In this document: in pieces, positions 50,357 through 61,900 of the stretch
How positions within the stretch are numbered: position 1 is the first letter of the stretch
How the letters are laid out: the number at the start of each line of letters is the position of its first letter
Assembly: GCF_000304475.1 (NCBI RefSeq)
Contig: NC_018940.1
Location: forward strand, 1,054,001 to 1,118,000
Direction: 5' to 3'
Length of the DNA: 64,000 nt
Source of the DNA: Kazachstania africana CBS 2517
Taxonomy: Eukaryota; Ascomycota; Saccharomycetes; Saccharomycetales; Saccharomycetaceae
Position numbers and translations under genes: made by a program
The notes under the pieces: model-generated
The model's database searches: none
Seen by the model: the letters and a program-made list of their open reading frames with translations, nothing else
Told to the model about the DNA's origin: nothing

Positions 50357-50458
50357 CGTCACAGACAGGATTCGAACCTGCGCAGGTAAAACCCAATGCC
50401 TCAACAGCTTTTTCTTTGAAATAGCAGGGCATCGCCTTAACCACTCGGCCACTGGGAC
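50357..50458 (-). tRNA. tRNA-Ser (GCU) with 20-nt intron
   Basis: Type II tRNA on the minus strand from GTCCCAGTGG to CTGTGAC plus discriminator G. The anticodon GCT is at mature positions 34-36. After A37 a 20-nt intron runs from 50421 to 50402 and contains AGC (in AAAGCTG), able to pair with the anticodon as usual for yeast tRNA introns. The mature length is 82 nt. Ten or more T residues (minus strand, 50342-50352) provide the terminator. It reads AGC/AGU serine codons. Confidence 0.95.
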
Positions 50459-51440
50459 GATTTTTCAGTTTATTAAAATCAGGCTCTTTATAACCCGCCA
50501 TATCGAAAGGCGGAACTTCCTTTATAAACTACGTAAAACGCGAGAATCTAATTGAGCGGTAGCAGTATGACGGGTGACCTACATATGAGACTTGTGTAAG
50601 TATCGTACTATAGCTCCAGTCCAGGTGGTGGTGCTGGAAGTGGCATTTTATCGGTCTTAACTTCGGTGGTTGTCTTTGACTTCGCAGTAGCGAAGAAGTA
50701 ATCAGACCGTGCTCGTTTGTCTGACATTAAGACGTGTGAGACAATCTCTATTAGGGTTGTCAGCCGCGTACTTACCAAATAATGTAGCTATGACGGACAA
50801 CGCTCCAACGATTAAGAGGGAGCTGAGAAATGAATGGTTAATGTAGCGTGTGGGGATCAGGAGACCGGCTACGCTACAGATGCGACCTTTAACGATGAAG
50901 GGCTTTGCGAGACATATAGCTATGACGTCTGTGAGTGCACTTATCGACAATTGTAAAGGTGGTACAGCAAGGTGAAGCTACAACTGATAATCATCCTACT
51001 TCCATTGAGTTCTTTTTTCCAAATGGCTTGCAATTCAGCTACCCTTGGCGCACTTGAAAAAAAACACTTTATATGCTTTTTCATTTCGACGTATTGGCAC
51101 TGATGGACCCTTTTCGTCAGTAACTTTACTGCATCCCACTTCTGTACTCGATCGACGTGGAGAAAACGGTATCGTCAGGCTATGAGGGCTTCCATTCCAT
51201 AAAAAGAGAGTAACAAGACACCTCTGTCGAATGTGATGGCTTTGATGAAACAAAGCTGCAATCTAACAGAGAAAAGTCTCTGGATGCTTTTGAAAAATGC
51301 GCCCAACTAAGATGGCAAGACATCTTAGATTAATTCAAAAATACATTTTTCTGGTTAGTCGTACTTCTGTATATAGGTATATAAATCGAGTACAATTAAA
51401 ATACATAGATAATGCTACTTATTAAATATAACGATTAAAT
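50459..51440. other. Spacer between tRNA-Ser and the ArgRS gene; possible gene relic
   Basis: About 980 bp. On the minus strand, 50702-50950 is open for 82 codons and encodes a strongly hydrophobic segment (SFLSSLLIVGALSVIATLFG), but the frame contains no ATG at all. A second short frame, ATG-started at about 50728 and running to the stop near 50609, ends with a proline-rich tail and is out of frame with it. Either this is chance or a decayed small membrane-protein gene. No tRNA or snoRNA was seen here. Confidence 0.35.
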
Positions 51441-53258
51441 TCACATTCTGTCAACAGGAGTTAAACCTAATAAACGCATACCGTTATTCAAAACTTGCCT
51501 AGCAGCGGCATATAAGGCTAAACGAGCAGTAGCTAGTTCTTCTGTTTGACCAGCCACCCATAGGACATCATAACAGGAAGAAACTTGATGTGTTAACTTG
51601 AATAGGTAGGTGACAACTGTGGTGGGTTCGTGAGTTTTGATAGCATTTCTTAGGACATCTGGATATTGACCCAAAAGTCTAACTAATGTGGCAGCAGCTG
51701 GCTCAGATAATAATGAGAAGTCCGTACTAACCCATTTATCTGGAGTGATTTGAGAAGCATTTCTTTCAACGGATCTTAATCTTGAATGAGCATATTGTAA
51801 GTAAGGACCTGTGTCACCTTCAAAAGAGAACATTCTTTCCCATTTGAATTCGTAGTTATTGATACGCTTAGATTGCATATCTTGGATCATGACAGCGGAA
51901 ATACCGACTAAATCGGCAACTTCTTCTGGGTTATCAATTTGTTCATATTTGGCCTCATTTTTCTTCATGACTTCATGCATCTTATCTCTAGTTTCTTCAA
52001 GGATGTTATCTAAGAAAACAACGGTACCCTTTCTGGTGGACATACCTTGAACCATCCCGAAGTTGATATGTTGCAATCTATTGGCCCATTCGAAACCCAT
52101 TTGTTTCAAGATTTCGAAGAGTTGAGCGGTGTGTAGATCTTGTTGAGTAGCGATAACATAAATCATTTTATCGAAATGGAATTTTTCATAACGATCCATA
52201 GCAGCACCGACATCTCTGGTTAAATATAAAGTGGTACCATCAGATTTTTTGACAATTGTTTTACCTAATTTCTTATTAAATTTGGTCAAATCAATCAAAG
52301 TGGCACCTTTATCTTCGCGAGTTAATTTTTTGTCTTCAAAAAGTTCTAATGCTTTTTCCATTGCTTCCTTAGGAACTTGAGATTCACCCGAGTAAACATC
52401 ATATTTGATATTTAATCTAGCATAAGTATCGATATATTTTTCGATGGAGTATTCTCTGAATCTTTTCCATATTTTCAAAGCAGCTTCATCACCATCTTCC
52501 ATTCTCTTGAAATATTCACGAGCTTTACCGTTAGTTGATTCTTCTAATGGAAGCAAATCACCTTCTTCTTCAATATCCTTATTTATACGGACGTACACAT
52601 CGAATAAATGATGGATTGGATCTTTAACTAGAGCTTCTTCGTTACCGTACCTTTCAAAACCAACAGCTAATAAACCAAATTGCTTACCCCAGTCACCCAA
52701 GTAGTTCATTCTAATGACTTCCCAACCTAAACTCTCATAAAGATTGGCAATGAACCCACCTATAATAGTAGATCTTAAATGACCTGCATGAAATGGCTTG
52801 GCAATATTTGGAGATGAAAATTCAACTATGACTCGTTTATTTTGACCCAAGTTAGAGTAACCATATTTTTCTTTTCTAGTTAAAATATCTGGTAATACAA
52901 TTTTAAAAAGTAATTCTGGCTTGAAGAAGAATTGTAAAAATGGACCATTGGCTTCAACTTTGCTTAAATATTCACCGCATGGAAACTTTTCAGCCCATTC
53001 AGCAGCTAAATCCTTTGGATTAGCGCCCTTAATCCTTAACCTTGGAATAGGGATTAATAAATCACCTCTATCTAAAGTGTTAGTCCATTCTAGGGCAGGG
53101 TAGATTAAAGTTCTGTCGACACCAGAGATTTTGCTCAACTCTTCTGAGATGTAGTTTCTCATTAAGTCGACAACGTTAACATCGGGGAAAGAACCTTCTA
53201 GAGAAGAAGGTTCAGAAATGGAAAGGTTTTGCAATAGGGAAGCAATACTAGTACTCAT
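51441..53258 (-). CDS. Arginyl-tRNA synthetase, cytosolic (YDR341C type)
   Basis: Class Ia synthetase charging tRNA-Arg. The HxGH signature is at residues 157-160 (AKPFHAGHLRST), and the second ATP-binding loop, MSTRKG, replaces KMSKS as usual in this family. The N-terminal add-1 domain and the C-terminal DALR anticodon-binding domain (YLFKLTHQVSSCYDVLWVAG near the end) are present. The 605 residues match YDR341C (607). The N terminus (MSTSIASLLQNLSISEPSSL) is not a mitochondrial presequence, so this is the cytosolic enzyme, not the MSR1 paralogue. As in S. cerevisiae, it is followed by a hexose transporter gene. Confidence 0.96.
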   Translation of the reverse strand: MSTSIASLLQNLSISEPSSLEGSFPDVNVVDLMRNYISEELSKISGVDRTLIYPALEWTNTLDRGDLLIPIPRLRIKGANPKDLAAEWAEKFPCGEYLSKVEANGPFLQFFFKPELLFKIVLPDILTRKEKYGYSNLGQNKRVIVEFSSPNIAKPFHAGHLRSTIIGGFIANLYESLGWEVIRMNYLGDWGKQFGLLAVGFERYGNEEALVKDPIHHLFDVYVRINKDIEEEGDLLPLEESTNGKAREYFKRMEDGDEAALKIWKRFREYSIEKYIDTYARLNIKYDVYSGESQVPKEAMEKALELFEDKKLTREDKGATLIDLTKFNKKLGKTIVKKSDGTTLYLTRDVGAAMDRYEKFHFDKMIYVIATQQDLHTAQLFEILKQMGFEWANRLQHINFGMVQGMSTRKGTVVFLDNILEETRDKMHEVMKKNEAKYEQIDNPEEVADLVGISAVMIQDMQSKRINNYEFKWERMFSFEGDTGPYLQYAHSRLRSVERNASQITPDKWVSTDFSLLSEPAAATLVRLLGQYPDVLRNAIKTHEPTTVVTYLFKLTHQVSSCYDVLWVAGQTEELATARLALYAAARQVLNNGMRLLGLTPVDRM

Positions 53259-53646
53259 AATACAAGATTGCGTTTGACACTGTATATGCTCTTAAGATGT
53301 ATCAAACTACGTTTATATCAAAGATGACTGTTACAGATGAAATTTTTTTTGCATTAGTTCGACATCGCACAAGAAAAAAAAGAAAAAAATTACGAAATTT
53401 GCGATTGCTGTCCGCCAAAACTCTTGACAGGGCACATTTCGGACAGCACCGTTCCTGTGGCTCGAGCCGAAACGGCAAGGCTGACATTTAGCAGTGTGTC
53501 ACAAAACGATCTTGTTCCGTTAAATAGATTGCTTAAAAGATGGAAGAATAGAATAAGATTTATCATGTTGAAACGAATTAGGAGTTATTATTATATATAT
53601 ATATCATTAGTGTTTAAATAAAGTTTTAATATTAATTTTTGAAATT
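53259..53646. other. ArgRS promoter / hexose transporter 3' spacer
   Basis: 388 bp between two minus-strand genes. It carries A-rich tracts near 53375-53390, the likely ArgRS promoter, and an AT-repeat near 53590-53605 downstream of the transporter stop. Open frames here look like chance. Confidence 0.45.
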
Positions 53647-55341
53647 CTAGTTTCTACCCATTAAACTTTTGTAGAATGGCTTGTTGTCATGCTTTAAAGC
53701 TTCAGCATCATAGTCAGCACCTCTTCTAGTTGGTGGAACCCAGGAGTCGGATTTCCATGGTAAGACACCTTCTTCCCACATGGTATTGACTTCTTCTAAA
53801 GTTAAACCCTTAGTTTCTGGGACGAAGAAGAAAACGTAGAAGTAAGAGAAACATAGACAACCCATGAAAACGTAACCGTAGTAGAAATCAATGGCACCCG
53901 TAATGAATGGAGTGAAGAAACCAATCAAGAAACCCCATAACCAGTTACAAGCTTGTGCAACAGCCATACACTTGGACTTGACTCTTAATGGGAAAGTTTC
54001 AGAGTTGATGACGAAAGGAATTGGAGCCCAGGTGGTAGCGAAACAGAAGATGTAGAAACAAGTGAAAACAATCATACAGTTACCGGCACCCTTGGAGGAA
54101 CCATTTCCTTTACCATTTGGCCATAATCTGGTGACACCTACAGAGGCGAAGACAACCATACAAGCAGTCATGGAAGCAGAACCCCATAATAGACATCTAC
54201 GACGACCATAACGTTCGACAACGTAGATACCAACGAAAGTAGAAGCAAAGTTGACAATACCTAGGACAATGGAAGTTTCGAAAGAATCATTCATACCGAC
54301 AGATTGGAAAATGGTTGTACCATAGTAGAAGAAGTAGTTATCACCCGTCAATTGTTGTAAAGATTGAATCATGGCACCCATGAGTAAACGTTGGAAAATC
54401 TTGGTCTTAGTGGAGAATAATTCACCCCAGGAAGCGTTACCAGCTAATTTTTCAGCTTCAACACCGGCTTGGATGATTTCAATTTCAGCAAGAACAGATG
54501 GATCTTCCATGCCAACCTTGTTAGAAATGGAGATAGAGCGCTTAGCTTCTTCAATCTGACCAACTTCAACTAAATAACGTGGAGATTCTGGAACGAAAGT
54601 CATACCACCGATCATAAATAAAGCCCAAGCGAAACATAAACCTAATGGAATTCTCCATTGTCTAGAGTCACTGTATGTCTTGGTACCGTAGTTAGTACAG
54701 TAACCCAAAAAGATACCTAATGTGATCATTAATTGATAACAGGAGACTAAAGTACCTCTTAAGTGTTTTGGTGAAACTTCAGAGATTAACATTGGGGATA
54801 AAACAGCAATACCACCAACACCTAAACCGGCAATAATTCTACCGATGAAGTATTGGTACCAAGCCTTAACAGAAGCAATACAGATAACTTGACCGACAAT
54901 GTAAATAACGACAACGATAATTAAACCCTTCTTACGACCGTACATATCACCAGCCTTAGCAAGAATAATACCACCAATAGCACAACCAATGTTAAAAATA
55001 GAGACGACTAAACCAGTTCTGACCTTAGACAGATATGGAACACCTTCTGAATCTAATTCACCAAATCTTCTTAAGAAATCAGTTTGGTTAACGAAACCAG
55101 AAATGGTACCAGTATCCCAACCGAAAACGAAACCACCGAAAGCAATCATAATACACATGATAGAAACGGTAATATAAGCGGAAGCAGGTTTCTTTGGAAT
55201 TTCAATGGCAACTTGGTCATCGTCGTTGGATTCATTGAAAGCTTTTAATTCATCATTTTCAACTTTATTGGATGGGGTTGAAGTGAAAGATGAGGCATCT
55301 TGAACAGATGTTTGAGGATTTTGTAAATCACTCTCAGGCAT
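53647..55341 (-). CDS. Hexose transporter, HXT family (HXT3/6/7-like position)
   Basis: Twelve-helix facilitator of the sugar porter (MFS) family importing glucose and fructose at the plasma membrane. Family signatures are present: [11 protein letters not shown] after the first helix, [28 protein letters not shown] between the halves, [17 protein letters not shown] in helix 7 (hexose recognition), GRRRCLLWG, and [12 protein letters not shown] at the end of helix 12. At 564 residues it is typical. It is next to the ArgRS gene, as HXT7/6/3 are next to YDR341C, but HXT genes duplicate and convert freely, so I do not assign a number. Codon use appears strongly biased, suggesting high expression. 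Five Rgt1-type sites lie upstream. Confidence 0.95.
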   Translation of the reverse strand: MPESDLQNPQTSVQDASSFTSTPSNKVENDELKAFNESNDDDQVAIEIPKKPASAYITVSIMCIMIAFGGFVFGWDTGTISGFVNQTDFLRRFGELDSEGVPYLSKVRTGLVVSIFNIGCAIGGIILAKAGDMYGRKKGLIIVVVIYIVGQVICIASVKAWYQYFIGRIIAGLGVGGIAVLSPMLISEVSPKHLRGTLVSCYQLMITLGIFLGYCTNYGTKTYSDSRQWRIPLGLCFAWALFMIGGMTFVPESPRYLVEVGQIEEAKRSISISNKVGMEDPSVLAEIEIIQAGVEAEKLAGNASWGELFSTKTKIFQRLLMGAMIQSLQQLTGDNYFFYYGTTIFQSVGMNDSFETSIVLGIVNFASTFVGIYVVERYGRRRCLLWGSASMTACMVVFASVGVTRLWPNGKGNGSSKGAGNCMIVFTCFYIFCFATTWAPIPFVINSETFPLRVKSKCMAVAQACNWLWGFLIGFFTPFITGAIDFYYGYVFMGCLCFSYFYVFFFVPETKGLTLEEVNTMWEEGVLPWKSDSWVPPTRRGADYDAEALKHDNKPFYKSLMGRN

Positions 55342-55648
55342 ATTGTATATTGTTAAAAGAGTGTTTGTCTTTTAGTGGTATTATAAAAAATAAACTAAGA
55401 AAGAAATAATGCTAAAAGAATTGATTGGAAATGTTAAACTGAAATATCATGTCTTTATATACTTATTTTTTTCCAATATATCTGGCCAGTTCTTTTTTCA
55501 AGTAAAAGAGAAGTGTTTTTTTTGGTCGAAAACATTAGTTTGATCGAAGATGCTTGCATACCGTCTGTGTTGCAATCCAGCATATCTCAAGTCGTCGACA
55601 CTTGGCCTGCTTAGTTCATCTTGAGAGAAAAGAAAATATGTATCTGGC

Positions 55649-56069
55649 CGGAGAAAATGTCCAACTGCGCGAAAACTCTTTGAAGAGATAATCCGGGGCT
55701 CCTAAGTTCATATTCCTTAGAAACGTTAGTGGAAGGATAAAAATAAATGAAAAAGTAAAAAAAAAGAAAGTCATTCTAACTGAATATTTGTTGGCAATTT
55801 CCCCCGTCACGTCACCCCGAGAATGTGAAATGTTCCAGAATTACCGGAAAAAGAGGGTCTAACTCGAGAAAAGCGGGGTCCTGGGGTAAAAAAAAATAAC
55901 AAATGATTCCAAAAAGTAATATGTTCCGAAATATTTCTTTTAAAACGCTGCAAGGATAATTAATGACTTTTCTCACTTCCCCGAGCTGGTACAAAATCTA
56001 AAGTCACGAAGAACCTCCCGCAGAGAAAATAATTCCGGCTCAACTGGCTAAAACATATGTGGCGGAAAA
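55649..56069. promoter_or_regulatory. Cluster of five Rgt1-type sites upstream of HXT, with a Mig1-like site
   Basis: CGGANNA or its complement occurs at 55649-55655 (CGGAGAA), 55689-55695 (TAATCCG), 55845-55851 (CGGAAAA), 55922-55928 (TGTTCCG) and 56063-56069 (CGGAAAA), from 308 to 728 bp before the ATG. Rgt1 represses HXT genes without glucose and needs several such sites. GCGGGG at 55873-55878, after a run of A, is a near-match to a Mig1 site. Glucose-regulated expression is inferred. Confidence 0.75.
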
Positions 56070-57535
56070 TTCTCGAGAAAAGATGGAAAAACGAAAACAA
56101 TGAAAAAAATGAGGACACCATTTCAAATTTCCTTGAGAATACAATGTAGAAAAAGCAACCTGGAATTTAGGAAAAACAGATTTTTGAAAAAAACTTTCCT
56201 GCATTTTCAGCTAGGTTTCAAAACACAAAAAAAGCCAAAACATGAGTTGACTCCAAAAAGAAAATCCGCAGTTAAACGCAAGGAGCGCAGTTCCTAAAGG
56301 GACTTGCAAGTTACTTTTCAAAAATTCTGAGAATTTCGGCGGGGACAAATTGTTGTTTTTCCTAGTATGAAAGTTTCTTTTTGGAATTTTTCCAAGAGAT
56401 TAATAGAGAAATTTCAATCTACCACTTCCTCTATTTGTAAAAGTCGTACGATTACTACAAATTACGTAAATTTATTCATAATAATAATCATATTCTGTTG
56501 CTATAAACGTGGGGAAACAGAGAACTTTATAGGGAGGCTTCATTCTTCGATTCACTTATAGGTGCTTTGTAATTTAGTAGTAATTAAAAAAAAGCAAGAA
56601 ATACTGATGCTAGGTAATAACAAGGAGAAGAAACAAAAAGACGTGTAAATTTCGTGAATCAAGAAGTGGGAGAGAAGGAACTGCAGATCAATATTTCATT
56701 CCGTTTTGGAAAAAGAGAAGGAGCATATGAGAGAATAACAAAGGTATTAATTGCACAAGAATTTGTTATGGATTGAAGGAGGTGATCGGTAAGCCATGTG
56801 GGGTTATTTTCAATTTCTTCTAAGTGTTTACATCGAGGTCTACTTCTCCAGTTTTCCTATTTTTGTTCTCTCCATGCTTCCTGCCATGGAATCCAAAGCG
56901 CTTGATATGTGCTCGTTTCATTCTGTCGCCGATGACATTATATCGATAGTCGGACTGACTACAAAGGTAAGAAAAAAAGAAAAACGGAAAGGAGAATAAA
57001 AACCGCGGATTTCATTCTCCTCGTCCTTTCCTCATAAAAAAACAATTCTAACAGGCAAAGCGTGAAGCAAGAGCAAATATGGGAAATTCGTAATGCTATT
57101 GTATCGTATTGCATAACTATCTTACGGCTTTTCTTCCAATCTGTTGTGTAGGATGTGGTAGAGAACTTAAGGTATCTTTTACCCCTTCAGGATCAAAAAA
57201 CTAGATTATGTATAAGAGTAAGGATATAATATTTACAATTGAACCAACAGAAATTATCCCCCCCAATGGATTCTTGTCCACTGTCTTCTCACCTTTTGTG
57301 GAGATACAGACCTGGTATATGGATTTGTTATTGGCAATGGGGTGTTTTGATGGTACTTTCACACCCAGAAACCCTGGTTGTCATGACAAATTTGTCCGAA
57401 GCTGCCTCTCCCACCCGAACGAAAAAAAAACTGTTAAATGACGCACTGTGGAAAACCACTACCATCGCCGATGGCCACAAGAACGACACCCGTTTGTTAC
57501 ATTTTACGAGCAATAAAGAAAAGGGCTGTTCCTTG

Positions 57536-57549
57536 GTAACCATGGCAAT
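57536..57549. promoter_or_regulatory. X-box-like element (Rfx1/Crt1) upstream of DIF1, distal
   Basis: GTAACCATGGCAAT resembles the X-box GTTGCCATGGCAAC bound by the DNA-damage repressor Crt1/Rfx1, fitting the loose consensus with one mismatch in the last base. It lies about 480 bp before the DIF1 ATG. Confidence 0.45.
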
Positions 57550-57722
57550 AACAAAAAGACAGAACGACAGATGAACACTAATGAATGGATTTGCGCACAT
57601 GCAAGCTTAGTTTTCCACCTCCATAACTCAGTACTCTACCCCCATCACACCCCCAATTTCAAACAGTCTCAATACGCTGCTAGCACTCACTTGTGCCCCA
57701 TCATACTATACGAGTGTTTACC

Positions 57723-57735
57723 TTTCCACGGCAAC
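57723..57735 (+). promoter_or_regulatory. X-box-like element upstream of DIF1, proximal
   Basis: TTTCCACGGCAAC carries the strong half-site GGCAAC and matches 11 of 13 positions of the Crt1 consensus TCRYYRYGGCAAC. It is about 290 bp before the DIF1 ATG. Two weak-to-moderate sites together make Crt1 control plausible but unproven. Confidence 0.45.
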
Positions 57736-58024
57736 CGCCCATTCACCACAGCCAAACGTCCTCGAGAAAAATAAAAAAAAATTGTTTCTTTTTTTTGCTC
57801 CCTCGGAAATCCGCACCTGCAATGCATTGCATCCTTTCTTATACATCGAAGATAAATAAATAGATCATTAATTCTCTTTAAAAGGAGGTACAAGCACATC
57901 CGCAGCGATCTCTGGTTTATTATATTTAAAGAAGGTAGAATCAGATCTGACTAAAAAGAACTTATCCTCGACACATTACATCTACCTTTAAGAGGAATAG
58001 AACAACCGCAAAAAAGAAAAAAAA

Positions 58025-58390
58025 ATGAATACTACCGTGCAATCCCAACAGCATGTATTGAAGAGACAAGTGAATTCTAGTGACGACACTAAACCAGAAC
58101 AATACAACTATCAAAAAGCATTGAGTACAGTCGGAATGAGAGTCAGACAGAAAATCGATCAAGGTTATAATATCCCATTCAATGCTAAAAACAATCCTTC
58201 ATTACAATCAAATATCAAAGAATATGCAGGTCTCATCGTACCCCAATATAGACAGACAACCGCAGGTGCAAATTTTGAACCACCAATGCTCGTCAATCAA
58301 AGAACTGTTTCCACTGCCTCCAGCTTGGAGATGTTCAACGATTTAGAAAATGACATTGTATGTTCAAATGGTAAGAGAAGAAACTATTGA
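58025..58390 (+). CDS. DIF1: Dif1, ribonucleotide reductase small-subunit regulator
   Basis: Small intrinsically disordered protein that drives nuclear import and retention of the Rnr2-Rnr4 subunits outside S phase and is degraded after Dun1 phosphorylation. Two conserved blocks identify it: TVGMRVRQKIDQGYN (residues 35-49) and the Hug domain PPMLVNQRTVSTASSLE (86-102), whose Ser/Thr cluster holds the likely Dun1 sites. At 121 residues it is near the S. cerevisiae length (133, from memory). It ends in a basic KRRNY like Dif1. DIF1-ECM30-TSR2 order and orientations match YLR437C-YLR436C-YLR435W. No Sml1-type C-terminal domain is visible. The start ATG follows an A-rich leader. Confidence 0.92.
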   Translation: MNTTVQSQQHVLKRQVNSSDDTKPEQYNYQKALSTVGMRVRQKIDQGYNIPFNAKNNPSLQSNIKEYAGLIVPQYRQTTAGANFEPPMLVNQRTVSTASSLEMFNDLENDIVCSNGKRRNY

Positions 58391-58904
58391 GATAACGAAA
58401 TTTTTTAACGAAAACAATCATCATTCATTCCCACGCATCACATATGTATCCACCGTGTATAATACCACCATCATTCATACAACTCTCTATGTAATTCATT
58501 AATACTTCCATCTTTACTACTATAACCATTTTTTCGTACATGACGAGCTGGAACTGTCCCCCCGTCCCACCATAATGACAGGATTATATTTTTTCAGCTT
58601 GACAAGAAATGTGGTAAGTAATTTCATAGTTTATATAAAGATATCTCATAATTGATAAGAAGACAGTATTACTCAACTATACAGGTTTTCGACCAGTTCC
58701 CAGTGTGTGATTTTCCTTTTTGGACATAATCTTAGCAGTCTGCATCCTCTGTCTCTGTTTTTTGATTTCTACGGTCGCTGGCTATCATTTATCCATCTTT
58801 ATAAAAAAGCATTTCATTTCAACCAATTTTCACACCAAGTTTGCTAACAATAGTTTCTTGCTAAGGATTTATATCACGTACTCTCTACCCATATTCTATT
58901 CTCA
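58391..58904. other. DIF1-ECM30 spacer
   Basis: 514 bp with the DIF1 3' end and the ECM30 promoter. An 80-codon frame at its right end (58720-58962) overlaps the ECM30 start in another frame and appears to be chance. Confidence 0.45.
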
Positions 58905-61900
58905 ATGGGGAATACCGATTCGCGAAATATCACTATCTGCAGAGAGCACCTCATTAAATTAGCTAATTCAGACAAATCGATCTATAATACCACGAAATCC
59001 ACAGTGGCTAATAGAAAATACGCCACTCTTTCCAAAAGGTTATATTTAGCAAAGAAGTCAAACTGGGACTCACAAGAGAAAAATATTAGTATACCTTTGT
59101 TCACTAAGAATGCAAGCCTAGAACAACTGATATCAATTTATAAATTCCCAAGTAATACTTCATTTACTGAATTCAATTTAATCTTTCAACAATTTTATAT
59201 GGATTTTAATTTGATTAGTAAAACTTTGACTGTGGAGACCTTCAACACGTTAGTATCAAATGTTGAATTGAAAAAAATAATCAACTCGAACTTTCAAAAC
59301 TACAAGAATTTAATCAGATTTTGTATTTGGCAAATTATTTTCATTACTAATTCGCTAGACTTCAAAGATTCTAACTCTTTGAATGTACAATTAGAAACAG
59401 TGATTGGATCTGTACGCATATTAACCAAATTGATTCCCGCGTACTATGATCATTTATCGAACAATCCTAACATTATAGACATATTGTGGGATAATTCGAT
59501 TGAGTCAATAATGGATACCACATTTTTTGAAGCTCATAAAACAACAGTCACACTAGAATCATTGGGACAAATTCTATTAAAGTCAATCTTGAAGTTATGT
59601 TTTGTACAGGGATTCACTATTCCTATCACCCATAATTCAGGGCTCATCAGTTTTGAATACCTATGGGAAAATGGAATTAATACTCATAATGACAGTCCAT
59701 CAACCAACAGTTTAGAAATGAAGGATCAAAATGTACGATTCGATTCCAATCGGTTGGAATTAATAACTTTATTGATGGTCCTCAGTTCAACAGACTTATA
59801 TTCGGAAAAAAACGCATCATCCAAGAATAAATTCCTAGAAATGCTAATAACATTAGATGATGAAGCAGAACAATACAAGTTAAGACAGCTGATAAATTCC
59901 CTGATTAATTTGGTAAGTGCATACTGTCTGTCGTATAATTTACAACAGACGAATCCTTATCAGAATTCTTCATATAAGCCATCTTTAAATCAAAATTTAT
60001 CACAACTTAAATCCAATCTTGTCCAAACATCACTGCAGTTCATCAACCTATTACTGCTGCAAGATACCCAGGAGAATATCGTGATTTCTTATATCAAAGG
60101 ATTTTTGAAAAAAGAATATGATTTTAAGTTAATCTTATCTGCAATTACGAAAGTATTCAAACATCCAATCGAACAAGCTATTGAACAGGAATCAAACCCA
60201 CTAAGTTTTGTATCCTCTCGAGAAAGACCTGACAGTCGCAGTTACGTACAAACTCAGAAACATGTAAATAATAACGAAAATTATGGGAACAATCTCAGTA
60301 ATAATATCCCACATTCAGTAGATTCTGAAAGCTCATCCATAGCATTACCACCTGTACCAAACATATTATTCCAAGTGTTACTTTTTCTAACTAATTTACT
60401 TAAATTTAATGATCCATTTGAAAATTACTTTGCTGACAGGTTTTCACACAAATTTATTACATTTGCAATTTATTATATCAAATATTATAAAAGCACCATT
60501 GAATATCAAGAAAACTTGATTCCCTTATGTTATCAATTATGTCTGTATTTGACTTCCAATAATTTGGTTCTTTACAAATTACTACAAACATTCACTGTAA
60601 GTTATTACACAAACAAACTCCCGAATTTTTACAAGGTTCCAAATATTGCACGTATTAATTTATTAACTTATAGAGACTTTATTGTGATTCAACTAAGTCA
60701 TTTGGCAATATCTGATATTAAAAAGAACTCTATTTTGGAGCCCTTCATCTTTGAATTAATTTATAACATTCTACCAATTAACTCGAACGTGATAGCGAAT
60801 GAATCAGAAAATCACGTGCTATTATCCAATAAAAAACATCATAACGAGTCCATCAATTCTGAAACGCTAAGCTCAGATATATTGAGCTACAATACCAGTA
60901 TGGCATTGCTAAACTTGCTGGCCAAATTTTCCAATAAAACATACCTTTCATCATTTTCCAAGAACTATTTCAACAATTCTTACTATTCACCGGAGCCTAA
61001 CAATAATCGGAATCCGACAGGAGATCGTAAAGTTGTATTACCAGGGTTAAGCTTGCCAGCATTAAAATTAGATATGCTAGCGTTAACTTTAAGAGCAATG
61101 TTGAACTATGTAATATTGTATCCGCTTGAGTCGAAGAATTTGACTATATTATTATCTCGCCATCAAAATATACTGTTGCAGTTACGGGATTCAATTAATT
61201 ACATTACAAAAAACCATTCAACTAACATTGAAGACTATTTATTGATTGATCATCCTCTTAAAAGTAATGATATGGAAAATGATGAGACTATGACTGAAAA
61301 TGGTGACGATAGTGATATCTCCAACAGGGATAGTAATGAAAGCCTAAGTACGCCTTATTTGTTTTTTGATAGAATTCCTCCTGGCGATTCTGACTCAGTT
61401 GATAGTGATGTCGAAGATTATAATAAACGAAACGATTTTAACCTAGGAAATTCGATGTCGGATTCTAATTCAACTGAGGCGGCCGGTGCTCAGAAGAGTT
61501 TGCAACTTTATGAACAAAGTGATTATAATAAACGGCTTATTGTGAATAATAAAGACTTGTTTTTGCTTTTACAGCCGATTATGCCCGTTGGCTTGGGTAA
61601 AAACTCGAAGTTGAAAACTTTGAAAGATCAGTCATTTAATCACGTTTGGACTGGGTTTGAAAGTCTAAATATTTTGTTAAGGGTTTCTAGGTTAATTCTC
61701 GCACGTTTTCCTGAATTAATGAAGATAAGTAGGAGTTCCGAATATTATGAAATAATAAACAATAAATTTGTTGACTTCCAACCAACTTTGACTGAAAAGG
61801 TTGAATCAGTTTTGCCAATTTATCTAAGAACTTTGAAGGTTTTCGAACCCCTAGTATTTGATTTATCGACTGAAAATAAGGTATTTCATGAGTGGCTGCT

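Larger units (their letters stand above)
55342..58024. other. Long promoter region between HXT and DIF1
   Basis: 2.7 kb between divergent HXT and DIF1. No open frame in it looks real. The HXT side has a TATA element (CTTTATATA, 55453-55461, minus sense) and Rgt1 sites. The DIF1 side has two X-box-like sequences. The middle (56100-57200) has purine-rich stretches, with nothing I can name. This is also the junction between YDR341/HXT-type and YLR435-437-type gene order. Confidence 0.55.

Noticed and set aside
55922..55930. Centromere CDEIII-like TTCCGAA
   Set aside because: No flanking CDEI or AT-rich CDEII of proper length; better explained as one of the Rgt1 sites.
57208..57774. Several overlapping 60-110 codon frames before DIF1
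   Set aside because: They overlap on both strands in a long promoter and have no recognisable domains.
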